NCBI GenBank assembly: GCA_018648645.1
Contig: JABGQS010000001.1
Coordinates: 62,001-126,000, forward strand
Direction: 5' to 3'
DNA: 64,000 bases
Origin: Clostridia bacterium
GTDB lineage: Bacteria > Bacillota > Clostridia > Christensenellales > SZUA-584
The translations under genes and the position numbers were made by a program. The notes beneath the pieces are model-generated. The model worked only from the letters and a program-made list of their open reading frames with translations, made no database searches and was not told the origin of the DNA. This document shows, one piece after another, positions 15,531 to 23,021 of the stretch; position 1 is the first letter of the stretch, and the number at the start of each line of letters is the position of its first letter.

Positions 15531-16712
15531 TTATTTCAACAACTCATACGTGTCTTGCGCGATCATTTCCTCTTCGCTGGCGCTCACGACCAGCACGCGG
15601 GTTTTGCCGCAGCTGATGACGCGCTCGGGGCTGCCGTTTGCGTTCGTGGTTTCGTCAAGCTCTATGCCGAGGAACTCTAGACCCGCGCATATTTTGTCGC
15701 GCATGTCGGCGGAGTTTTCGCCGAGGCCGCCTGAGAAAATCAGAAGGTCGATACCGCCCATTGCCGCAGCGTATGCACCGATGTATTTCTTGAAGCGGTG
15801 CGCGACGGCGTCGATGGTGAGCTGTGCCTGCGCGTTGCCTGCTTTGGCAGCGACGATGATGTCGTACATGTCCTGCCCGATGCCGCTCATGCCGCTCCAG
15901 CCGCTCTGCTTGTTTAGTATGTCGTCCGCCTGCGCGGTGGTGAGGTTGTCTTGGTCCATCATGAACAACACGGCGGCGGCGTCGATATCGCCCGACCTTG
16001 TGGATTGGATTAGCCCTTCGACGGGAGTAAAGCCTGTGCTTACCTCGAACGAGTTTCCGTTCAACGTGGCATTGGCGGTTGTGCCGCTGCCGAGCATCAT
16101 GTTGACGATTTTCTTATCGCTGAGGTCCTCGTTGAGTAGAGCCTGCGCTTTGCCCATCATGCTGCGAAACGCGATGCCGTGAAAGCCATATTTGCGGATT
16201 TGCAGCCGTTTGGCAATGTCGTAATTGAGACCGTATGTGTACACGTGCTCGGGGATGGATGTGTGATAGCCGTTGTCAAACGCCGCGACCTGTGGCAGGC
16301 TGGGCAGCAGCTTCTGCACAGCACGGATACCTTTTAGGTGGTTCGGGTTGTGCAGCGGTGCCAAGTGCGCGATGCTCTCGATATATTCGATAATACGCTC
16401 GTCGACGATGCGCGACGCGTTCATTTCGCTGCCGCCATGAACAACTCTGTGCCCTGCAGCGTCAATGTCAGCAAGACCGATGCCTGTGCTTTGTTGCTGC
16501 GCGTCAATTGTTTTGAGAATGAGATCGATGCCCTGCTCGTGGTTTGCGACGGGCTGCGTTGTCTCGGTTACCTGCTTTGCACAAAAAGTGAACTTAGCGT
16601 CGTCGCAGCCGATTCGGCTGATTCCGCCCGAAATTAAAACAATGCCGTCCGGCATGTTGATGATTTTGAATTTGATGGATGAGCTGCCACAGTTGAGTAC
16701 GAAAACGATCAT
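15531..16712 (-). CDS. ackA: Acetate kinase
   Basis: Converts acetyl phosphate and ADP to acetate and ATP (reversibly) in fermentation. The ATG at 16712, with AGGAG eight bases upstream, gives 393 residues, the normal length. The N-terminal family signature is VLNCGSSSIKFKI; AGHRVVHGG and the later GGLGENSADMRDKIC match the substrate and ATP sites. It starts 11 bases after glpP and is probably co-transcribed with it. No phosphotransacetylase gene is in the window. Confidence 0.96.
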   Translation of the reverse strand: MIVFVLNCGSSSIKFKIINMPDGIVLISGGISRIGCDDAKFTFCAKQVTETTQPVANHEQGIDLILKTIDAQQQSTGIGLADIDAAGHRVVHGGSEMNASRIVDERIIEYIESIAHLAPLHNPNHLKGIRAVQKLLPSLPQVAAFDNGYHTSIPEHVYTYGLNYDIAKRLQIRKYGFHGIAFRSMMGKAQALLNEDLSDKKIVNMMLGSGTTANATLNGNSFEVSTGFTPVEGLIQSTRSGDIDAAAVLFMMDQDNLTTAQADDILNKQSGWSGMSGIGQDMYDIIVAAKAGNAQAQLTIDAVAHRFKKYIGAYAAAMGGIDLLIFSGGLGENSADMRDKICAGLEFLGIELDETTNANGSPERVISCGKTRVLVVSASEEEMIAQDTYELLK

Positions 16713-16723
16713 GTCAAATGCTC

Positions 16724-17287
16724 CTATTCTTTCCACAGCGCCTGCGCACCGGTTGATATGCCGATGGCGCCGTTGCTGAGCGCGTCAATCACCTGCTTTG
16801 TGTCCTCGACCATGCCGCCCGCAATAACGGGAACGGTGATTTCGCTCGTAAAGCGCGCTATAACGCTTGGTATGATGCCGGGCATTATTTCTACCATCGA
16901 GGGTTTGTTTTTGTGCACCGCCTTTACGGAAACGTCGAACGACGCGTTGTCCACCATGAAAAAGCGCTGGACACAAAACACACCGCGTTCTCGCGCGTGC
17001 TTGATGAGTGAGCTTTTTGTGCTTATGATGCCGCTTGGTGCAATTCGCTTTTGCACGTAGTCGAGCGCCTTGGCACCGGGGGAAAGCCCGTCGATGAGGT
17101 CCATGTGCAAAAAAACGTTGCAGTTTGCATTGCGCGCGATATCGACAAACGCCTTGGCAGAGAAGATATCGGTGTTCAGTAAAAAAATCGTAGGCACGCC
17201 AATCGCGATCGCCTGCTCGAGCCCTTCCTTTGTATGAACCGCCGCAATGATGGGGTTGTCTTTGATGGTGTCGATATACTCGTGCAT
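16724..17287 (-). CDS. glpP: Glycerol-3-phosphate-responsive antiterminator GlpP
   Basis: GlpP binds glycerol 3-phosphate and leader mRNA, preventing premature termination of glp transcripts. The 187-residue TIM-barrel-like product has family segments FLHMDLIDGLSPGAKAL, GIISTKSSLIKHA, VEIMPGIIPSVI and VPVIAGGMVEDTKQV. The ATG at 17287 has GGAG close upstream; an earlier TTG would lie within that site. It precedes ackA. The likely structural targets, the glpA-type operon, lie about 4 kb away, but no terminator is visible in that operon's short leader. Confidence 0.93.
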   Translation of the reverse strand: MHEYIDTIKDNPIIAAVHTKEGLEQAIAIGVPTIFLLNTDIFSAKAFVDIARNANCNVFLHMDLIDGLSPGAKALDYVQKRIAPSGIISTKSSLIKHARERGVFCVQRFFMVDNASFDVSVKAVHKNKPSMVEIMPGIIPSVIARFTSEITVPVIAGGMVEDTKQVIDALSNGAIGISTGAQALWKE

Positions 17288-17313
17288 AATTTTCTCCAAA
17301 AATGATTTGGTTT

Positions 17314-17343
17314 ATTATATCATGAGGCTTGCGATGATTGCAA
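17314..17343 (-). promoter_or_regulatory. Promoter of glpP-ackA
   Basis: On the minus strand, TTGCAA (17338-17343) and TATAAT (17314-17319) are 18 bases apart, 26 bases before the GlpP start. Confidence 0.72.
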
Positions 17344-17380
17344 AAAATGTGATAGAATCCGCATTGAGAGGTATAAAATT

Positions 17381-18295
17381 ATGAGAAAAGAATTTTCCTT
17401 TGAATCGCAGGACGGCAAGCAGATTTTTGTGTACAAGTGGGAAGCGAAAAAGCCGGTGGCGGCTGTGCAGATTGCTCACGGCGCTGTAGAGCACGCGCTG
17501 CGATATGACGACTTTGCAAATGCGCTGGCAAAGCAGGGGTTTGTTGTGTATGCGAACGACCACAGGGGGCACGGCAAAACAGCCGGGGAAGCGGATAACG
17601 TGGGATATTTTTCTGACCAAAAAGGCGGGATAAATCTGGCGATTGATGATATGCTTGCGTTGACAAAGATTATTAAAAAAGAAAATCCTTATATGCCTGT
17701 ATTTCTTTTTGGTCATAGTATGGGTTCGCATATGTCAAGGCTGTACGCAGCAAAGTATGGTGGTGAAATTGATGGGCTGCTGCTGACAGGCACCGGCAGA
17801 GTTAACAACGTGCTTATATCCATCGTGCGTGCCTTTGCAAAGGTGCAAATGGTGCTGCTTGGTAGAAAGCACAAGTCACCGCTTTTGAATACTTTGGTGT
17901 TTGGTACGCTTAACCAACCGTTTAAAGGTGACAAGGGCTGCGAGTTTATCAGCACGGATCAAGCCGTTATTGATGCATATGAAAAGGATGAATATTGCGG
18001 GAACACCATTACGCCGGAGTTTGTTTATGAACTGTTTTGGTGCATAAAGCAGGCGACAAAGAAGGAAACGTTTGCTGCCACACCAAACGATATACCGATT
18101 TTTATTGGTGCGGGCGAGTTTGACACGATGGGCGGCAATAAGCTGTCTGCCGTCAATAAGGATGTCGCCGATTTTTCGAAAAACAACGAAGTAACGTTTA
18201 AAAGATATGAAAACATGCGGCACGAGATACTGAACGAGAAGGACAAGCAAGTCGTATACACGGACATTATCGAGTGGCTTAAAGCGCAGATTTAG
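17381..18295 (+). CDS. Alpha/beta-fold hydrolase, lysophospholipase/monoglyceride lipase-like
   Basis: A 304-residue serine hydrolase of the Hydrolase_4 group. The nucleophile elbow is FGHSMGSH near residues 109-116. Candidate partners are the Asp in GAGEFDTMGG and the His in ENMRHEILNE, completing a Ser-Asp-His triad. HGAVEHALRYDDFANAL and NDHRGHGKT match the lysophospholipase-type N-terminal half. No signal peptide is seen, so it is probably cytoplasmic. A GAGAGG site precedes the ATG. The substrate cannot be told from sequence; esters of glycerol or lysophospholipids are typical. Confidence 0.85.
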   Translation: MRKEFSFESQDGKQIFVYKWEAKKPVAAVQIAHGAVEHALRYDDFANALAKQGFVVYANDHRGHGKTAGEADNVGYFSDQKGGINLAIDDMLALTKIIKKENPYMPVFLFGHSMGSHMSRLYAAKYGGEIDGLLLTGTGRVNNVLISIVRAFAKVQMVLLGRKHKSPLLNTLVFGTLNQPFKGDKGCEFISTDQAVIDAYEKDEYCGNTITPEFVYELFWCIKQATKKETFAATPNDIPIFIGAGEFDTMGGNKLSAVNKDVADFSKNNEVTFKRYENMRHEILNEKDKQVVYTDIIEWLKAQI

Positions 18296-18354
18296 CAGCG
18301 GTGCGGTCTCTTTTGCCGGTATGCATCTGCTCGCGGTTGGTATACATTTTTTAG

Positions 18355-18384
18355 TTGGGAAAACTTACTTTTATGTAGTATAAT
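18355..18384 (+). promoter_or_regulatory. Promoter region of the partner-switch sigma cassette
   Basis: TTGGGA (18355-18360) and TATAAT (18379-18384) are 18 bases apart. Overlapping it, GTTGGT (18336-18341), 15 bases, then GGGAAA (18357-18362) loosely resembles a sigma-B-type promoter and might allow autoregulation; that reading is tentative. Confidence 0.55.
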
Positions 18385-18415
18385 ACTATATATTGAAGTT
18401 TCGGGAGGAACACAT

Positions 18416-18736
18416 ATGCTTTTAGACGCTAATTATAATGAGAGCAATAACAGATGGGATGTTAATTTGTATGGTGAGGTTGACATCTATAATGCAGACA
18501 GCTTGAAGAACGAACTGCACTCTTTGATTGCCGAAAAAAGTGCGGATATCGTTCTTGACTGCACGAATTTGAAATACATCGACTCGACCGGACTTGGCGT
18601 TTTGGTAAACGCGCTGAAAAAGGTGAAAGAGACAGAAAAGTCGATTCGCATTGTGAACTTGAAACCGTACATCGCGAAAATCTTTACGCTGACCGGGCTG
18701 GACAAAATATTTGTGATAGAGGTGAGTGAGCAGTGA
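18416..18736 (+). CDS. STAS-domain anti-sigma factor antagonist (RsbV/SpoIIAA-like)
   Basis: A 106-residue single STAS domain. Proteins of this family free a sigma factor by binding its anti-sigma factor, and are switched off by phosphorylation on a conserved serine. That serine is present as Ser57 in IDSTGLGVLVNALKK. The ATG follows GGGAGG. The next gene starts within its stop codon (four-base overlap), so antagonist and anti-sigma-like protein are coupled. It is first of a cassette with a degenerate RsbW, a sigma factor and an intact ATPase. Confidence 0.92.
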   Translation: MLLDANYNESNNRWDVNLYGEVDIYNADSLKNELHSLIAEKSADIVLDCTNLKYIDSTGLGVLVNALKKVKETEKSIRIVNLKPYIAKIFTLTGLDKIFVIEVSEQ

Positions 18737-19098
18737 ACAAAGATAAGGTTACGTTAAGCGTTCCTGCTAAGCCTGATTATATAATCGCGGTGCGGCTGAT
18801 TGTGTCGGCTGTTGCGCAGCGTGCGCAGTTTAGCCTTGACGATATCGAGGATTTGAAAGTGGCAAGCGCGGAAGCGTGCACATTGCTGCTTGCGCAAAAC
18901 CCGGAAACTATCGAGGTGTCGATTAGCAAAGGTGAAAGTATTCATGTTTGCCTGACGGCAATTGCACCAAAGGGCAGCCAAGGCGAAGAAGACGAAGTAA
19001 GTGAGCTTAGCCAGTACTTGTTGGAAGCTCTTGTTGATCGTTGCGAGCTTGTCCACGAAGGTGAGATTTTAAAGAGTATTAATATATATAAGAACTAG
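18733..19098 (+). CDS. RsbW-like anti-sigma factor lacking ATP-binding residues (pseudokinase)
   Basis: The 121-residue protein aligns by eye with RsbW through SVPAKPDYI, RLIVSAVAQR and DIEDLKVASAEACT. The key features of the GHKL ATP site are gone. The N-box Asn that should follow EACT is Leu51. The DxGxG loop is replaced around residues 78-86 by APKGSQGEE. The GGLG lid motif is replaced by SELS before QYLLEALVD. It should therefore bind its partners without phosphorylating the STAS protein. Start is GTG at 18733 overlapping the upstream stop. It lies 24 bases before the sigma factor. Confidence 0.85.
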   Translation: MNKDKVTLSVPAKPDYIIAVRLIVSAVAQRAQFSLDDIEDLKVASAEACTLLLAQNPETIEVSISKGESIHVCLTAIAPKGSQGEEDEVSELSQYLLEALVDRCELVHEGEILKSINIYKN

Positions 19099-19122
19099 TT
19101 TATTTTTTTGTTGGGGTTTTTG

Positions 19123-19866
19123 ATGCAGTATGAAGAAATGAGCGAGCATGAGCTGTTTGAATGTTATGATAATCAGCCCAGCGATGCTTTAAAAGAGTGC
19201 ATTTTAAGAAAATATTTATATATTGCCGAGATCGTCGCCAAAAAGTTCGTTGGTCGTGGTGTCGAGTTCGATGACCTGTTTCAGGTGGCGTCTTTGGCGT
19301 TGGTCAAAGCAGTTGACCGATTTGAGAACGTGCGCGGCGTAAAGTTTAGCAGCTTTGCGACCCCAACGCTGGTAGGTGAAATAAAGAACTATTTTAGGGA
19401 CAAGACGCGAATCATACGCATATCGCGGCGCGACAGCGAAATGATACGCAAGATGGACGACGCGAAAGAAGTGCTGCAGCGCAAAAAAGGACGCAATATA
19501 AAGCCGGAGGACATTGCGCGGTATCTTGGTATTGATGTTGAACGCGTGCTGGAGCTTATGGAAACGCAGTCCGTGGGCTATGCAACGTCGCTTGACAGCG
19601 CTATTGCGGCCGGCGAAGATGTACAGCTGATGCAGATACTTGGGAGCGAAGACAGCGAGTATGAAAAGGTGGAAAACAGAGATTTTATCGCGTATTGCAT
19701 GGCGCGGTTAAACGATGTAGAAAAGCAGCTCATTAAATATCGATACGTTTATGAGAAGAGCCAACGCGAGGTGGCGGCAAAGCTTGGGGTATCCCAAATG
19801 TATGTTAGCAGGGTTGAGCGAAAAATTTTGGAAAAATTACGCACCATATATGAAAATCAGGTTTAA
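19123..19866 (+). CDS. RNA polymerase sigma factor, SigB/SigF/SigG family
   Basis: A 247-residue group 3 sigma-70 factor with regions 2 to 4. Region 2 is GRGVEFDDLFQVASLALVKA with KFSSFATPTLVGEIKNYFRD. Region 3 is around RKKGRNIKPEDIARYLGI. The region 4 helix-turn-helix is SQREVAAKLGVSQMYVSRVE. The ATG at 19123 is chosen, with GGGG about 8 bases upstream; a TTG at 19108 lacks a site. Being next to STAS and RsbW-like genes it is surely controlled by partner switching. Whether it serves stress or sporulation cannot be decided here. Confidence 0.92.
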   Translation: MQYEEMSEHELFECYDNQPSDALKECILRKYLYIAEIVAKKFVGRGVEFDDLFQVASLALVKAVDRFENVRGVKFSSFATPTLVGEIKNYFRDKTRIIRISRRDSEMIRKMDDAKEVLQRKKGRNIKPEDIARYLGIDVERVLELMETQSVGYATSLDSAIAAGEDVQLMQILGSEDSEYEKVENRDFIAYCMARLNDVEKQLIKYRYVYEKSQREVAAKLGVSQMYVSRVERKILEKLRTIYENQV

Positions 19867-19962
19867 CACCATAAAAAGCTGGGTATATATGAATTGAACA
19901 GCGGCGCTAAGCGCTGACGACAGCTATGAAAAGTCGCAAAAAAATATGGACTTGGTGTTTAA

Positions 19963-20379
19963 ATGAAAACGAACTTTATTAGAGAATACATACTGACTGA
20001 AATCGCAGATATTAAAATTGCCATTGATGGCGTAATGAGCGGAATAGAAGGGCTTTTTACTCTGTCTGATGCTCGTAAATATGAGATTAAACTCGTGATG
20101 AACGAGCTTTTGGTGAACTGCTTTGATCATTCGTGCCCAAAGGACAAGCAGACTGTTGTGCTCAAAGTGTCTGCAAAAGAAGATAAAGTGCGCATTCGTG
20201 TAAAAGATAACGGGCAGGGGTTTGAGTATGAGTATACCAACAAGCGCCTTGGGGACCCAATCAGCAAAGAGCGGCTGTACAGCGAAAACGGCAGGGGCTT
20301 GATGTTGGTCAACGCGTTTTGTGACAACGTTAAGTATTTTGGGAACGGTAACAGCGTGGAGGTAAATATCGCGTTATAA
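19963..20379 (+). CDS. GHKL-type ATP-binding anti-sigma/serine kinase-like protein
   Basis: A 138-residue HATPase_c domain with an intact Bergerat fold: N box from Glu48 to Asn52 (NELLVN), G1 box DNGQGF at 82-87 and G2 motif NGRG at 109-112. This fits a functional RsbW/SpoIIAB-like kinase and contrasts with the degenerate protein encoded at 18733-19098. It starts 96 bases after the sigma factor in the same direction. It is the best candidate to phosphorylate Ser57 of the STAS protein. The ribosome site is weak. Confidence 0.85.
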   Translation: MKTNFIREYILTEIADIKIAIDGVMSGIEGLFTLSDARKYEIKLVMNELLVNCFDHSCPKDKQTVVLKVSAKEDKVRIRVKDNGQGFEYEYTNKRLGDPISKERLYSENGRGLMLVNAFCDNVKYFGNGNSVEVNIAL

Positions 20380-20392
20380 ACAGCAATACAAT

Positions 20393-20459
20393 AAAAAAAA
20401 TCCCCCTTTATCACTAAATTTGAGGTTTGCTCTGTTTAATAATAAAGGATTTTTTTTTT
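20393..20459 (+). terminator. Possible terminator after the sigma cassette
   Basis: An A-rich arm with ATCC and TTTA (20393-20410) can pair with TAAAGGAT and nine T (20443-20459) across a long loop. The loop makes this uncertain. Confidence 0.4.
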
Positions 20460-20498
20460 GGATGGAGAAGTATACTAAGGAGAAGCAGTGAAAAGGGG

Positions 20499-21686
20499 AT
20501 GATGCGGCAGATGGCAGTTAGGCGCAAACCAAAGCTAAGATTTTTTATAATACTGGGGATCGCTTTAATTGGTGCAATCCTCGCCGTTATTTTAGTGATT
20601 CAAAGCCGACAGACGGCGGCGGTCGAGTGGGCGAGCACAGAGTTTGAAGCGAACTTTGACGTTTTGATTGTGCGCGATGAGGTTGTATACGAAGCAAAGA
20701 ATTACGGCAAGACAGAGTTTATCGCCGTGGAAGGCGAGAGAGTGGAAGTAGCAGACCCCATCGTTGAGGTTTATGAATGGGGATACAATGACACTACGCA
20801 CAGCGAGCTGTTGGATTTACAGAAAATCATACTCGAATATGAAGCGGATGTCATCAGAGCAGGAATCATTGATGACCAGCTAATAGATATAAACGTAAGA
20901 ATTGACGCCAAGGCACTGCAGATTGCGCAGGTCGTATCGGGAGATGCTAAAGATTTGCTCCCGCTTGAGAGAGAGATGAAAGAGCTGCTTGACGAGCGAA
21001 GTACGTATCTTCGAAACGTGATGCCGGACGATCAGCTGACCGAGTATCTAAAGCAGGAAACAGCGCTGCTTGAGTTGATTGCAGGGTGGCGGCAGTCGGT
21101 TGTTGCCAACGAACCGGGTCTCGTAAGCTTCTACTTTGACGGGAACGAAGCGTTGATGAGCAAGGAGAACATCGGAAGCTTTACACGCAGCGCGCTTGAG
21201 GAAGTCATCGACGGAAAGATTATCGAAACAAGCAGCGATGACCAGGCGTTTGTGCCGCTGTATCGAGTGGTCAAAGAGGACGAGTGGTATGTGATATTGC
21301 TCTCTGATGCCGATATTCCCGAGATGTATATCGGCAACGGATTTTCGATCATTTTCGACGATTATTTGGACGAGATGCAGACCGGAGTCGTGTTTGAGAA
21401 GACAATACTTGAAAATAATGACGGTTTTGTGTATACTATACTGATAAGAGGTAATATTGGCGCTCTTCTGGGGGAGAGGCGAGTTTCTGCAAAGCTATAT
21501 AACGTGCAGGAAGGCATGCGAGTGCCGCGCTCGTGTATCCGGTCAACCGGCGAGATTAGCTACGTCGAAACGACCGATGGACAGATTGTTCCGGTGTACT
21601 TGATTGCGGATGACGGCGAGTACGTTTTCATACAGACCTATCAGGGAGAAGCAGAGCTGCAGATTGGTCAACTGTTAAAAAAATAA
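20499..21686 (+). CDS. HlyD-like single-pass membrane protein of the division cluster
   Basis: About 395 residues, starting at 20499 (ATGs at 20502 and 20511 are possible; the AAGGGG site at 20492-20497 is compatible with several). A basic N-terminus precedes one transmembrane helix (FFIILGIALIGAILAVILVI). An extracellular part follows with a barrel-sandwich-like half (FIAVEGERVEVADPIVEVY), a helical middle and a C-terminal beta region (LYNVQEGMRVPRSCI). This resembles membrane-fusion adaptor proteins, yet no ABC or RND pump is adjacent. It precedes yggS, sepF and divIVA, suggesting an envelope or division role. Confidence 0.75.
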   Translation: MMRQMAVRRKPKLRFFIILGIALIGAILAVILVIQSRQTAAVEWASTEFEANFDVLIVRDEVVYEAKNYGKTEFIAVEGERVEVADPIVEVYEWGYNDTTHSELLDLQKIILEYEADVIRAGIIDDQLIDINVRIDAKALQIAQVVSGDAKDLLPLEREMKELLDERSTYLRNVMPDDQLTEYLKQETALLELIAGWRQSVVANEPGLVSFYFDGNEALMSKENIGSFTRSALEEVIDGKIIETSSDDQAFVPLYRVVKEDEWYVILLSDADIPEMYIGNGFSIIFDDYLDEMQTGVVFEKTILENNDGFVYTILIRGNIGALLGERRVSAKLYNVQEGMRVPRSCIRSTGEISYVETTDGQIVPVYLIADDGEYVFIQTYQGEAELQIGQLLKK

Positions 21687-21687
21687 G

Positions 21688-21723
21688 TTTATGTTACATA
21701 AAAGGTTTATGTTGCATTATAGG
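21688..21723 (+). repeat. Two-copy 18-bp tandem repeat before yggS
   Basis: TTTATGTT-A/G-CAT... is repeated head to tail (21688-21705 and 21706-21723) with 15 of 18 matches. It fills the gap between the HlyD-like stop and yggS and is in the expected untranslated leader. Confidence 0.6.
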
Positions 21724-21732
21724 TAAATACAA

Positions 21733-22416
21733 ATGATGGACATAAGTGAGAATATAAGAAACATTATAGAAAGGGTTGATAAAAGCGCTAAGAAGTCAAA
21801 ACGTAGTAAGGACGACATTACGATTGTTGCTGTCAGCAAAACAGTGAATGCTGAATCTGTTGTACAGGCCGCAAAGGCCGGCATGAAGGATTTTGGCGAA
21901 AACCGTGTCCAAGAGTTTCTGAAAAAACGTGAGGAAATAGGAGACGAAGTTAATTGGCACATCATTGGACCGCTGCAACGTAATAAGGTAAAGTTTATAC
22001 TCGACGGTGTAACTTTACTGCATTCATTGGACAGGCTCTCTTTGGCCGAGGAAATTGAGAAGCAGTGTGAAAAGCTGCGCACCAACCTTGACGTACTCGT
22101 GCAGGTGAACATTGCAAAAGAGCCGACAAAATCGGGTGTGTTTGAAGAAGATCTTGAAAAGTTTCTTGAAAGTCTATCTGTTTTGAGGAACGTGCGCGTC
22201 AAAGGACTTATGGCCATCCCGCCGTATTCACTTGACCCGGACGGTAACAGAAAGTATTTTGCAAGAATGCGTGTCTTGTATGACACATTCAAGAATTTCT
22301 CTGACGGATTCGAATACCTGTCTATGGGTATGTCGGGAGACTTTGAAGCTGCTATTAAAGAAGGTGCTAATATAATTCGGATTGGAACTGCCGTGTTTGG
22401 AGCGAGGTCATATTAA
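21733..22416 (+). CDS. yggS: YggS family pyridoxal phosphate homeostasis protein
   Basis: A 227-residue alanine-racemase-fold protein that binds PLP and helps maintain PLP and amino-acid balance; no racemase activity is known. The PLP lysine is in VAVSKTVNAE (near residue 37). Other family segments are DFGENRVQEFLKK, WHIIGPLQRNKV, VLVQVNIAKEPTKSG and LSMGMSGDFEAAI. Either of two consecutive ATGs could start it. The position just before sepF matches the yggS/ylmE-sepF order seen in many Gram-positive division clusters. Confidence 0.94.
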   Translation: MMDISENIRNIIERVDKSAKKSKRSKDDITIVAVSKTVNAESVVQAAKAGMKDFGENRVQEFLKKREEIGDEVNWHIIGPLQRNKVKFILDGVTLLHSLDRLSLAEEIEKQCEKLRTNLDVLVQVNIAKEPTKSGVFEEDLEKFLESLSVLRNVRVKGLMAIPPYSLDPDGNRKYFARMRVLYDTFKNFSDGFEYLSMGMSGDFEAAIKEGANIIRIGTAVFGARSY

Positions 22417-22434
22417 TTTTAGGGGGTTTCAATT

Positions 22435-22893
22435 ATGTCGAAGGGTATTTTTAACCGTATCTTGGATGCGGTCGGACTCGAAGAAGAAGAATTTGAGTAT
22501 GAAGAGGACGAGATCATGGACGAGGAAGTAGATTTCTACGAAGATGAACTCGAAGAGCAGGAAGAACCGAGGGCTTCTAAAAGAAGACAGGCAAAGATTA
22601 CACCACTGCCGAACTCTTCTGCAAAGATGAAAATGCTTGTGTTTCAGCCAAGCAGCTACGAAGAAGCCGAGTGCATTATTGACAATCTGAAGTCTAGAAA
22701 ACCGGTGATTATGAACCTTGATGAGCTTGAGCTTGAGCTTGGTCAGAGGATTCTGGACTTTGTAGGTGGAGCGGTATATTCGCTTAACGGCGATATTAAA
22801 AAAGTGGCAAGAAGTATTTTTGTCGTGGCTCCGTCCAATGTTGATGTTGCGCAGAATATCGAGACGAGCGCAAGAGACGGGTTCTATAGATAA
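22435..22893 (+). CDS. sepF: Cell division protein SepF
   Basis: SepF anchors and bundles FtsZ at the membrane. The 152-residue protein has an N-terminal amphipathic stretch (MSKGIFNRILDAVGL) and a long acidic linker at about residues 16-48. The C-terminal SepF domain contains VFQPSSYEEAECIIDNLKSR and QRILDFVGGAVYSLNGDIKK. It lies 18 bases after yggS with a GGGGG ribosome site. divIVA follows after a stem-loop. Confidence 0.95.
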   Translation: MSKGIFNRILDAVGLEEEEFEYEEDEIMDEEVDFYEDELEEQEEPRASKRRQAKITPLPNSSAKMKMLVFQPSSYEEAECIIDNLKSRKPVIMNLDELELELGQRILDFVGGAVYSLNGDIKKVARSIFVVAPSNVDVAQNIETSARDGFYR

Positions 22894-22909
22894 TAATATG
22901 TGTAGATTG

Positions 22910-22939
22910 CATGCCGCAGGCTAATAGCTTAGCGGCATG
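22910..22939 (+). other. Stem-loop between sepF and divIVA
   Basis: CATGCCGC (22910-22917) pairs with GCGGCATG (22932-22939), with an inner GCT/AGC pair. No T-run follows, so it is more likely an mRNA stabiliser or processing site than a terminator. Confidence 0.5.
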
Positions 22940-23021
22940 TGGTGTATAATCTGTTTATTGTCGGGGTATTTATTAGCGATGCGACTAAGTCGCGATTCAT
23001 TTGCGCGAAAGGGGTAGTGAC

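Noticed and set aside
18733..19098. Calling this gene a normal RsbW kinase
   Set aside because: The N-box Asn, DxGxG loop and GxG lid are all replaced, so only the fold and binding role are supported.
22955..23007. GCGAC-TAA-GTCGC hairpin before divIVA as a terminator
   Set aside because: The stem is only 5 bp and is followed by no T-run; it lies directly before the divIVA ribosome site and is not counted as a feature.
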